Below are positions 6,659 through 12,772 of a DNA stretch of 14,318 nt, one piece after another. The stretch is from an uncultured Prevotellaceae bacterium (GTDB taxonomy: Bacteria; Bacteroidota; Bacteroidia; Bacteroidales; Bacteroidaceae), in NCBI GenBank assembly GCA_937891085.1, contig CALAEY010000023.1, forward strand, positions 1 to 14,318. The letters are read 5' to 3'. The notes beneath the pieces are model-generated. The model had not been told where the DNA came from. It did no database searches and saw nothing but the letters and a program-made list of their open reading frames with translations. Every line of letters begins with the position of its first letter. The stretch's first letter is position 1. A program made the translations under genes and the position numbers.

Positions 6659-7540
6659 TCAGAATTCATGGCTTGTATGTGTCCAAGTGCTATCTGCCGT
6701 GATGGTGCCGTCGAATGCTTTTCCGAAGAATTTGCCTTGATAGCGGGTGATGTTGTTGCGCTTCATCGGCACATCCTCGAAGACACGGGAATACACATCG
6801 TTGCCATCGTTATCGTAGGCCGTGATGGTGATTTTCAGCTTGCCTTCTTCGTCGAAGAGGAAGGTATAGACTCCGAAGGTATTCGGAGCAGAGCCTGGCA
6901 CCACCTCAAACTCCTCATGCTGGCGGGAGTTGGTCACCCCTCGTCCGCTGCGGGCATTGACGGTGGCACTACCACCCGTGTACTTGATTTCCAGCAAGGT
7001 CACATCATCGGGTATCTTGTCTGTCATGCTGATTTCAAATTTTGATACGGCGCGTGTCAGTGAGAGATTCTGGATAGGTTCCGACTCTTCCGTGACTTCT
7101 ATCTCCGCGCAATAGAGGAAGGTGTCTGTGACGTAACTGCTTGGGAAGCTGATCTTTTCAGGATTGGTTGTCGTGGCATTTCCCTCGCTGCTATGGGCGA
7201 GGCATACCAAGGTATAGGAACCATAAGGGAGGTGTGTGGTGAATCTGCCGAAGTGGTTGTCATCAGCATCTTGATCCATCTTCTGCACACGAGTGTTGCC
7301 TTGATAAAGTGCCAGTGTGATGTTGGTACATAGTTCACTGATAGGCACTTCCGCACGGCTCTGTGCATCCACCAGCACTTGCTCCAGTCCCACCACTTGG
7401 AAGGTGATTTCCTTACCCTCAGCCCTATCCATCTGTGTGTTCTCGTCGTCGGTCTCTTCTGTGATGGCATTCACGCATGCCAGTACGCTTATCATGGCCA
7501 GAAGCAGGGCCATGATAGGCAGTAAGTATTTTGTTTTCAT
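6659..7540 (-). CDS. FimB/Mfa2-like fimbrial accessory lipoprotein (second of pair)
   Basis: 293 residues from the ATG at 7540. This start is chosen over one at 7591 because MKTKYLLPIMALLLAM runs straight into a VLAC lipobox with lipidated C22, and it sits 13 nt after the upstream stop. The mature part is beta-rich with the FimB/Mfa2 pattern: an N-terminal ITFQVVGLEQV strand, LALYQGN, a GRFTTHLPYGSYTLVCLAHS core, NLSLTRAVSKFEI, and a C-terminal second sandwich ending DVPMKRNNITRYQGKFFG. In type V fimbriae, members of this family anchor or cap the fimbrial shaft at the outer membrane. No major fimbrillin is visible nearby. It is co-directional with the upstream paralogue and presumably in one operon. 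The family is recognised by pattern; the exact role is inferred. Confidence 0.75.
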   Translation of the reverse strand: MKTKYLLPIMALLLAMISVLACVNAITEETDDENTQMDRAEGKEITFQVVGLEQVLVDAQSRAEVPISELCTNITLALYQGNTRVQKMDQDADDNHFGRFTTHLPYGSYTLVCLAHSSEGNATTTNPEKISFPSSYVTDTFLYCAEIEVTEESEPIQNLSLTRAVSKFEISMTDKIPDDVTLLEIKYTGGSATVNARSGRGVTNSRQHEEFEVVPGSAPNTFGVYTFLFDEEGKLKITITAYDNDGNDVYSRVFEDVPMKRNNITRYQGKFFGKAFDGTITADSTWTHTSHEF

Positions 7541-7553
7541 GTGTTTTTGAATG

Positions 7554-8429
7554 TTAGAAAGCGGTTTCGTCTTTTTCTGTGTATGCATCATCTACGGTGA
7601 CTGTCCAGGCACCTTGGTTGGAGAAGAAGTAGCCTCTGTAGGTAGTGCTGTAGCCACGCTGCATTGGTACGTTCTCGAAGAGGCGTTCTGCCAGTGTATT
7701 ACCGTCTGTGTCTTTGGCCGTTACGGTGATGTTGAGCGCTTCCTCGTTGGCAGAGCTCAGGATGCTATATACCTGTACGAAAGGCACCGTCTTTCCCGCA
7801 TAGCTGGTCACGGTGTATGTCTTGGTCTGTGTAGTTTTAGAGGCAGCCGTACCATTGGTGGCATTCAGCACCAGACCACCGCCTTCTATCTTGAACGTGA
7901 TTTCCTTGATGGTTGTTGGGAAGGCGTCTGTAGTGATGAGCTTGAATCTGGCTACAGCGTGTTGCAGCACGATGCTGAGGTTTTTCTCACTGTCTTTTGT
8001 CACCGTGATGGTCTCATAATAATAATAGGTGTCAGTCAGCTCATTGTTTGGGAAGCTGATGTTGGTAGGGGAGGTGATAGTGGCATCTGCACTGCCCTTA
8101 TGACCCACTACTACCAGTTGGTAGGTGCCGTAAGGAACGGTCATCTGGAAGGTGCCGAAGCTGGTGTCAGAACTTCCGCCATACGTCTGATTCTCTGAGA
8201 CTACTGCGTTTTCTCCTTGGAAGAGCCCCAGTGATAGATGTGTCACAGCATCTTTGGCTGCCACAGCACGAGTGTCAGCATCCATCGGCATTTTTTCGTA
8301 AGGGGAAACGTTGAAAGTGAGCTGGGCTTCGCCCATTTCTTGGTTGATTACTTGCTCCTGAGAGCATGAAGTGATGGTCATAGCCATCAAGAGGCATGCG
8401 CAATGCCACATTAAAGTTACTTTTTTCAT
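7554..8429 (-). CDS. FimB/Mfa2-like fimbrial accessory lipoprotein (first of pair)
   Basis: 291 residues from the ATG at 8429. The longer frame to 8531 is rejected because a perfect promoter lies inside it. The signal peptide (MKKVTLMWHCACLLMAM) ends in an ITSC lipobox, C22. It shares with the next gene the ordered motifs LSLGLFQGE, FGTFQMTVPYGTYQLVVVGH, ISFPNNELTDTYYYYETITV, LQHAVARFKL and a terminal FENVPMQRGYSTTYRGYFF. The two are thus diverged tandem duplicates, not recent copies. Outer-membrane anchored, surface or periplasmic; a probable fimbrial base or tip subunit. A DADTRA segment after the lipobox resembles the early Arg-containing region of fimbrillin-type precursors. It is first gene of its operon. 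Confidence 0.75.
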   Translation of the reverse strand: MKKVTLMWHCACLLMAMTITSCSQEQVINQEMGEAQLTFNVSPYEKMPMDADTRAVAAKDAVTHLSLGLFQGENAVVSENQTYGGSSDTSFGTFQMTVPYGTYQLVVVGHKGSADATITSPTNISFPNNELTDTYYYYETITVTKDSEKNLSIVLQHAVARFKLITTDAFPTTIKEITFKIEGGGLVLNATNGTAASKTTQTKTYTVTSYAGKTVPFVQVYSILSSANEEALNITVTAKDTDGNTLAERLFENVPMQRGYSTTYRGYFFSNQGAWTVTVDDAYTEKDETAF

Positions 8430-8488
8430 TTTGTTTTTATTATAATAGTTAAGTACTATGTTTTCTTCTGTTGTGTCAAAAAGCGTGG

Positions 8489-8517
8489 CAAAGATAGCGA
8501 TTATTCTTAACATCCAA
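8489..8517 (-). promoter_or_regulatory. promoter of the fimbrial lipoprotein operon
   Basis: Minus-strand TTGG (8517-8514), 17 bp, TATCTTTG (8496-8489), a perfect -7 element. It lies between the rnhB stop and the first lipoprotein gene, giving a leader of about 50 nt, and shows the pair is not dependent on rnhB readthrough. Confidence 0.6.
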
Positions 8518-8536
8518 GCGATGTTCGCCAAAAAAA

Positions 8537-9142
8537 TCAGCCAAAATCCAAAGAAAGTTGTCCATCACCCAGCAGATTGTATGTCATGCGGTGATGAGGC
8601 GTAGGGCCAAATTGTGCCAAAGCGGCCCGATGCTCCTTCGTAGGATACCCCTTGTTTTTCTTCCAGCCATACGAAGGAAACTCCGCATCTATGGTGTTCA
8701 TGTAGTCGTCTCGATAGGTCTTTGCGAGGATGGAAGCCGCTGCGATGGAGAGGTATTTCCCATCGCCTTTCACTATGGTCACGTGCGGTGTGTCGTGGTA
8801 AGGCCTGAAGCGATTGCCATCCACGATGATATGTTCTGGTCTCACCTTCAGTTGGTCTAAAGCCCGATGCATGGCGAGAAATGAGGCATTCAGGATATTG
8901 ATCTTGTCTATCTCCTCAGCGCTCACCACACCCACTGCCCACGCCACTGCCTCTGCCTCAATAATTGGGCGAAGCTCGTAGCGCTCGTGTTCCGTCAGTT
9001 GCTTGGAGTCATTCAGCAGCTCATTCTTAAAGTCGGGAGGCAGTATCACCGCTGCCGCATACACCGGCCCCGCCAGGCATCCGCGCCCCGCCTCGTCGCA
9101 TCCTGCTTCAGCGACACCTATTTTATAATATGGTAGTAGCAT
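8537..9142 (-). CDS. rnhB: ribonuclease HII
   Basis: 201 residues from the ATG at 9142. The frame extends to 9307, but a perfect TATCTTTG promoter element (9160-9167) lies within that extension, so the shorter start is chosen. RNase HII cleaves the RNA strand of RNA-DNA hybrids and starts removal of single ribonucleotides from DNA. AGCDEAGRGCLAGPV holds the catalytic D16 and E17. IIVDGN supplies a third acidic residue. KGDGKYLSIAAASILAKTYRDD is the conserved basic/acidic stretch with the fourth. HHRMTYNLL closes the usual core. Length is normal for the family. It is divergent from the plus-strand ATPase gene, sharing a 185-bp regulatory gap. Confidence 0.95.
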   Translation of the reverse strand: MLLPYYKIGVAEAGCDEAGRGCLAGPVYAAAVILPPDFKNELLNDSKQLTEHERYELRPIIEAEAVAWAVGVVSAEEIDKINILNASFLAMHRALDQLKVRPEHIIVDGNRFRPYHDTPHVTIVKGDGKYLSIAAASILAKTYRDDYMNTIDAEFPSYGWKKNKGYPTKEHRAALAQFGPTPHHRMTYNLLGDGQLSLDFG

Positions 9143-9159
9143 TGTTCTTGTTTTTTGTG

Positions 9160-9167
9160 CAAAGATA
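9160..9167 (-). promoter_or_regulatory. -7 element of the rnhB promoter
   Basis: Minus-strand TATCTTTG, a perfect TAnnTTTG, 18 bp before the rnhB ATG, so the leader is very short. No clear -33 TTTG is seen at the expected distance. Confidence 0.5.
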
Positions 9168-9210
9168 ATACTTTTTTGTTTATAGTGTAGAGAACACCTG
9201 CCAACTATCG

Positions 9211-9317
9211 GAAACGAGAGCTGTGGGCGAATATGTCGACCCATATTTGCCCATAACTGACAAGAAAAACGAGTTGTGGGCAATTTTAATTGATTATATT
9301 TGCCCATAACTCGTTTT
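9211..9317. repeat. two tandem ~53-bp hairpin units between rnhB and the DUF234 ATPase gene
   Basis: Unit 2 is an 18-bp inverted repeat, arms 9266-9283 and 9300-9317 with one mismatch (AAACGAGTTGTGGGCAA against TTGCCCATAACTCGTTT). Unit 1 has the same layout with arms 9219-9235 and 9242-9258, three mismatches. Both units share AACGAG, TGTGGGC and ATATTTGCCCATAACT, so one is a degenerate copy of the other. The right arm of unit 2 lies between the -33 and -7 elements of the ATPase promoter, where a bound protein would block transcription. Autoregulation is inferred. Confidence 0.8.
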
Positions 9318-9332
9318 ATTTATATATCTTTG
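9299..9332 (+). promoter_or_regulatory. promoter of the DUF234 ATPase gene, overlapped by an inverted repeat
   Basis: TTTG (9299-9302), 22 bp, TATCTTTG (9325-9332). The leader to the ATG at 9353 is about 15 nt. The -33 element and half of the spacer are inside the 9300-9317 repeat arm. Confidence 0.55.
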
Positions 9333-9352
9333 CGTCATCAAAACATAATAAC

Positions 9353-10780
9353 ATGATGGAAATAATTGCTAGAAATAGTGAGATTGAGACTTTAGAACGT
9401 AAGTACTGTTCTGGGAGGTCCGAGTTTATCATAGTGTACGGTCGTCGACGTATAGGTAAGACTTACCTAATCAACAAGCTATTCAATGATCGATTTACAT
9501 TTACCTACGTGGGTGCACGCAAACAGAAGCCTCAGAAGCAGCTTCAAAGATTCGCAGAGCAACTTCGGTTGTTTAGTGGTTCTACCTATGCTCCTTCATT
9601 AAACAACTGGGAAGATGCGTTCAATGAGCTTAAGGTACTTATCAATAGCAGACCGAGTGATGAGAGGAAAGTTATCTTCATTGACGAGATGCCATGGATA
9701 GACACGCCAAGGAGTTCATTTGTTGAAGCCTTGGAATATTTCTGGAATGCTTGGGCTGCACAGCGCGATGACATTATGTTCATAGCCTGTGGATCAGCTA
9801 CATCGTGGATGGTAAACAAACTTGTTAAGAACAGAGGAGGATTGCATAATAGAATCACCGAACAGATTTACCTTAGGCCTTTTACCTTAGGAGAATGCGA
9901 GGAATATCTACAAAATAATGGATTTATTTGGGACAGATATACCATACTTCAGTATTATATGGCGATGGGAGGTGTTCCTTATTATCTGACCTTGTTGAAT
10001 CCAGTACAAAGTCTGGCTCAAAACATCGATAGGCTCTTTTTCTCAAAAAACGCGCCTATGCGGGAGGAGTTTGAAGAACTCTTCAATGCTCTCTTTAATC
10101 AGGCAGATAAATACATTGATATCATGAAGGTACTTTCGGAGCATCGGAGTGGAATGCTTAGGGCAGAAATAGCAGAAAAGACAGGACAGTCAGGAGGGAG
10201 CTTGACAAAGATCCTTGATAATCTGCAGAGGTGCGACTTCATCGAGTCTTATTCACGTTTTAAATCTTCTGTCAGAAATACCTTATATCGCATTTGTGAC
10301 CCATACACCTTATTTTATTTTAGGTTCCTGAATGGGAATAACTCCAAAGACGAACATTGGTGGACCAACAACATGCTCTCGCACTCCGTAGTCTCTTGGC
10401 AAGGGTTTAGCTTTGAAACTATCTGCATGCTGCATCTTGAACAGATCAAGCGGAGGCTTGGGATTGGGGGTATATCGACAAATGCTTCTTCTTGGAGGAA
10501 GCAAGGTGATTGTTCGGAGAATGGCACTCAGATAGATCTTGTCATAGAAAGGGCAGACAGGATAATTAATCTTTGTGAGATGAAATTTTCTGAAGGTCCC
10601 TACAATATCACCAAGAGTTATGAAGAGAAACTCCGTCAGCGCATGGCCATCTTCAGAGCAGAAACCAAGACCACAAAAAGTCTTGCCACAACTATGATAA
10701 CTACCTATGGTATCCTTCAAGGCATACATTCGAGTATAGTGCAAAGTGAAGTAATCATGGATGATCTTTTCACATATTAG
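9353..10780 (+). CDS. DUF234-type AAA ATPase with C-terminal nuclease-like domain
   Basis: 475 residues from the ATG at 9353 (a second ATG at 9356 is equally possible). An upstream in-frame start at 9290 precedes the promoter and is rejected. Residues 30-37 (GRRRIGKT) are Walker A. KVIFIDEMPWID with D111/E112 is Walker B, and FIACGSATSWMV is sensor-like. A winged-helix-like part follows (MLRAEIAEKTGQSGGSLTKI), then DPYTLFYFRF, characteristic of the DUF234 class. At the C-terminus QIDLVIER and LCEMKFS give D395 and E409-x-K411, a PD-(D/E)XK-like layout. It is a cytoplasmic P-loop ATPase with probable DNA-binding capacity. It is the only plus-strand gene in the window and differs from the DUF4143 ATPase by sequence class while sharing the overall ATPase plus nuclease-like plan. 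Function is not established. Confidence 0.85.
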   Translation: MMEIIARNSEIETLERKYCSGRSEFIIVYGRRRIGKTYLINKLFNDRFTFTYVGARKQKPQKQLQRFAEQLRLFSGSTYAPSLNNWEDAFNELKVLINSRPSDERKVIFIDEMPWIDTPRSSFVEALEYFWNAWAAQRDDIMFIACGSATSWMVNKLVKNRGGLHNRITEQIYLRPFTLGECEEYLQNNGFIWDRYTILQYYMAMGGVPYYLTLLNPVQSLAQNIDRLFFSKNAPMREEFEELFNALFNQADKYIDIMKVLSEHRSGMLRAEIAEKTGQSGGSLTKILDNLQRCDFIESYSRFKSSVRNTLYRICDPYTLFYFRFLNGNNSKDEHWWTNNMLSHSVVSWQGFSFETICMLHLEQIKRRLGIGGISTNASSWRKQGDCSENGTQIDLVIERADRIINLCEMKFSEGPYNITKSYEEKLRQRMAIFRAETKTTKSLATTMITTYGILQGIHSSIVQSEVIMDDLFTY

Positions 10781-10827
10781 ACCTACCTGTTACTTTTCAT
10801 TATGTTACAAACCGTAGGCGCAATTAG

Positions 10828-10966
10828 TTATACACTAGGCTTTGCTTTATCACCATGTTTCTTCCGTGGACCATCCGCTCTTTTTGTGAAACAAAAGCGG
10901 ACTTACAACGGAGGAACAACGGACTTACATCGGAGGAATATCGGTCTCACGGTCTCAGGTCTCAAA
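10828..10966. repeat. interspersed repeat, copy A (139 bp)
   Basis: Aligns in direct orientation with 12553-12674. Shared blocks include TTATAC at the left edge, CGTGGA, CATCC, TGTGAAACAAAAGC, GACTTACA, GGAGGAATATCGG and a CTCAAA right edge. Copy A carries an extra 22-bp tandem unit (CGGACTTACA(A/T)CGGAGGAA twice) and three GGTCTCA in a row. CCGC 10875-10878 pairs with GCGG 10897-10900 around TTTTGTGAAACAAAA, forming a hairpin also kept in copy B. It contains no convincing gene; an 85-codon open frame over it is judged spurious. Confidence 0.7.
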
Positions 10967-10977
10967 CAGGAGGCTTT

Positions 10978-11029
10978 TTCGGTTATTTGTGACAATTTCG
11001 TTCGGTTATTTGTGGATACTTTGTTCGGT
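10978..11029. repeat. 23-bp-period tandem repeat
   Basis: TTCGGTTATTTGTG occurs at 10978-10991 and 11001-11014, and TTCGGT again at 11024, each start exactly 23 bp apart. Low copy, directly downstream of interspersed repeat copy A. The rest of 10781-11065 shows no gene. Confidence 0.6.
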
Positions 11030-11065
11030 CGAATATGTTTACTTGCTTTGTTGAATTAATAGAAA

Positions 11066-11100
11066 AGAAGGGTGCCCAATAAGGAGGGCACCCCTCTTTT
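11066..11100. terminator. bidirectional terminator between the DUF234 ATPase and Rpn genes
   Basis: GGGTGCCC (11070-11077) pairs with GGGCACCC (11086-11093), loop 8 nt. It is followed by CTCTTTT on the plus strand and by TTCTTTTC on the minus strand. It lies between converging genes and suits the minus-strand rpn stop at 11104. Confidence 0.75.
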
Positions 11101-11103
11101 CTA

Positions 11104-12084
11104 TTACAGCGTATTAATTTCTTCTTTTGATAATCCAGTTACTTCAGAGATGACATCAAGTGGCATCCCTTTTGCTTTGAGTCTTAAAGCCACTTCTGCA
11201 CGTCCTTCTGCACGTCCTTCTGCACGTCCTTCCGTACGTCCTTCTGCTTGTCCCCTAGCTTTACCCTCTGCGAAGCCTTTTCCGAAACCTTCTTCGCGAC
11301 CTTGTTCGATACCTTCTATAACTTTGGTTTCCAGGATATCGTTCTGAATCATCACGTTCTCTATATGGCGGTCGTAGGCGGCACGCTCGGCTGTCGTCAT
11401 GCGCAGATACTGCAGCTTCTCCTTGGCTTCTGCCAGGCCTGGGGTGGTGGTGTTCTCCTTGATGTGCCCGCTCTTCAGGTAGTCCAGCCACTCCTCAAGC
11501 GGAGTCCTGGCCACCTGGTTGAACTCATTCACGCGGATGATGTAGTATTCCGAGAAGATCTCCTCGGGCGCCTTCATGCGTATGGCGTTCTTCTCACGCG
11601 TGTTTATTTGTAGCGTGTCGTGCGTATGCACGCCCTCGAAGGTGGTCTGACCGTGATACAGATAGTCGGCTCCCTTGCCCAGATCGAAGTAGAGGATGCT
11701 GATGGAGTAGACCTTCTTCACCTGGTCGAACTTGTTCCCTCTGGAGATGTGTTCAGTGATGGTCTTGGCCACCCCGTAGAGGATGCGTTGCAGGTAGTAG
11801 AGTTCACGAGTCTGCTGTATCTCCACCAAGACTATCTCATCTTTACTATTACGGGCTTTAATATCCACCCTATTGAACTTGTCCATCTCTGAGTCTTGAT
11901 TCCCTTCACTTTCCAGAATCTCAACAATCTTCATGGGTTCACCGATGAGCACGGTCATGAGACCCTCGAAGACTCCGAAGTTGGCCTTATCGCGGAGCAT
12001 GCGCTTGGCTGCCCAGTCGAATCTGACATATTTGTTGTACTCATCCATCTTTTCTCTTTTTAAATTGTTCGTTTTCTTTTCCAT
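11104..12084 (-). CDS. Rpn family recombination-promoting nuclease / PD-(D/E)XK transposase-like protein
   Basis: 326 residues from the ATG at 12084; ATGs at 12117 and 12048 are alternatives. The N-terminal RFDWAAKRMLRDKANFGVFEGLM is typical of Bacteroidetes Rpn/PDDEXK_2 proteins. VDIKARNSKDEIVLVEIQQ supplies D74 and E88-x-Q90, the PD-(D/E)XK variant of this family. The mid-region LDYLKSGHI and MTTAERAAYDRH match the conserved C-lobe. A hydrophilic linker of EGxAEGR-type tetrapeptides follows, then a small C-terminal helical motif (GMPLDVISEVTGLSKEEI). The family contains RpnA-like nucleases reported to raise recA-independent recombination; transposition itself is not shown. The gene is bracketed by the two copies of an interspersed repeat. 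It appears intact. Confidence 0.9.
   Translation of the reverse strand: MEKKTNNLKREKMDEYNKYVRFDWAAKRMLRDKANFGVFEGLMTVLIGEPMKIVEILESEGNQDSEMDKFNRVDIKARNSKDEIVLVEIQQTRELYYLQRILYGVAKTITEHISRGNKFDQVKKVYSISILYFDLGKGADYLYHGQTTFEGVHTHDTLQINTREKNAIRMKAPEEIFSEYYIIRVNEFNQVARTPLEEWLDYLKSGHIKENTTTPGLAEAKEKLQYLRMTTAERAAYDRHIENVMIQNDILETKVIEGIEQGREEGFGKGFAEGKARGQAEGRTEGRAEGRAEGRAEVALRLKAKGMPLDVISEVTGLSKEEINTL
11193..11252 (-). repeat. 12-bp coding minisatellite in the Rpn gene
   Basis: Five units of CTTCTGCACGTC (plus strand), the first three identical and the last two diverged. It encodes the (G-R-A-E)n linker, so slippage would add or remove four residues in frame. Confidence 0.8.
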
Positions 12085-12128
12085 AATTATATAATAGTTT
12101 GTCTGACAATATTTCATGTTGCATGCTA

Positions 12129-12136
12129 CAAAGGTA
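12129..12136 (-). promoter_or_regulatory. -7 element of the Rpn gene promoter
   Basis: Minus-strand TACCTTTG, a perfect TAnnTTTG. Initiation near 12122 would make the ATG at 12117 almost leaderless and favours 12084. A -33 element is not clear. Confidence 0.45.
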
Positions 12137-12180
12137 ATGTAATTTTTCTTATTTGTGTCTATTTAATTGAAAATAAATGA

Positions 12181-12212
12181 AAAAAGAGGGGTGCCTAAGT
12201 GGGCACCCCTCT
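12181..12212 (-). terminator. terminator after the truncated gene fragment
   Basis: GAGGGGTGCC (12187-12196) pairs exactly with GGCACCCCTC (12203-12212), loop 6 nt. On the minus strand it is followed by six T (12186-12181). A strong intrinsic terminator for the fragment at 12262-12552, placed just before the Rpn promoter. Confidence 0.8.
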
Positions 12213-12261
12213 TGGATAGTTTATCTATTCTACTGATATTTTATTCAGTGAATAGCATTCA

Positions 12262-12552
12262 TTAGCGCTTCAGAACAGTCATAGGCACAGTCACTACGTG
12301 ATGAGTATGGCTGTAAGAGTCTTTAACTGTAATAGTCAAAGTTGAAGGAACATCTGCTGTTGGGTTAGTTGCCTCAGACTTGATATCGAAGGTCAGCTTA
12401 CCATCAGCCACCTTATTAAACTTGAAGTACTCTTCATATCCCTTAGTTGCACCAGAAGCAGTAGTCAAAGATGCCTTTACAACTTCCAAGCTACCCTCAT
12501 ATGGCTCACTAAGTGGAGCATCGTACTTACTATCACGTAAAATACCCCACTG
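12262..12552 (-). pseudogene. C-terminal fragment of an unknown, probably surface, protein
   Basis: An open frame of 96 codons with no ATG start, ending TAA at 12264-12262 and followed by a good terminator. The residues (QWGILRDSKYDAPLSEP ... LTFDIKSEA ... STLTITVKDSYSHTHHV) read as a beta-rich C-terminal domain of an exported protein. The homologous-looking sequence stops exactly where the interspersed repeat begins: the in-frame TAA at 12555-12553 is the first codon inside the repeat. A TTG at 12489 could start a 75-residue product, but a decayed remnant is more likely. The source family is not recognised. It could once have belonged to an exported protein like the peptidase upstream, but no link can be shown. 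Confidence 0.5.
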
Positions 12553-12674
12553 TTATACTCGATTATTTCCACTGCTTTGTCATCGCTCTGCTTTCGTGGA
12601 ACATCCATTCTTTCTGTGAAACAAAAGCAGACTTACATAGGAGGAATATCGGCCTCACGGTCTTAGGCCTCAAA
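12553..12674. repeat. interspersed repeat, copy B (122 bp)
   Basis: Direct-orientation partner of 10828-10966, with a single 22-bp unit instead of two. It lies between the gene fragment and the M64 gene terminator. The rest of 12490-12772 has no further gene. Confidence 0.7.
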
Positions 12675-12713
12675 TGGCACTGATTATGTCATAGAGAGTG
12701 GGCAGTAGGCAAA

Positions 12714-12752
12714 GAAAAAAGTGCCAAAGTGAAATAATTCAACTTTGGCACT
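12714..12752 (-). terminator. terminator of the M64 peptidase gene
   Basis: AGTGCCAAAGT (12720-12730) pairs with ACTTTGGCACT (12742-12752), loop 11 nt. On the minus strand it runs into TTTTTTC at 12719-12713. It lies 20 nt after the peptidase stop. Confidence 0.8.
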
Positions 12753-12772
12753 ACATTCATAAAGCACAACTC

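Noticed and set aside
10802..11059. 85-residue plus-strand open frame downstream of the DUF234 ATPase
   Set aside because: It spans interspersed repeat copy A and the 23-bp repeats; the translation reflects the repeats, and the frame is not kept in copy B.
11104..12117. Complete insertion sequence with terminal inverted repeats
   Set aside because: Rpn-family genes usually lack TIRs, and no target duplication is seen around the GGGGTGCC hairpins, which work well as terminators.
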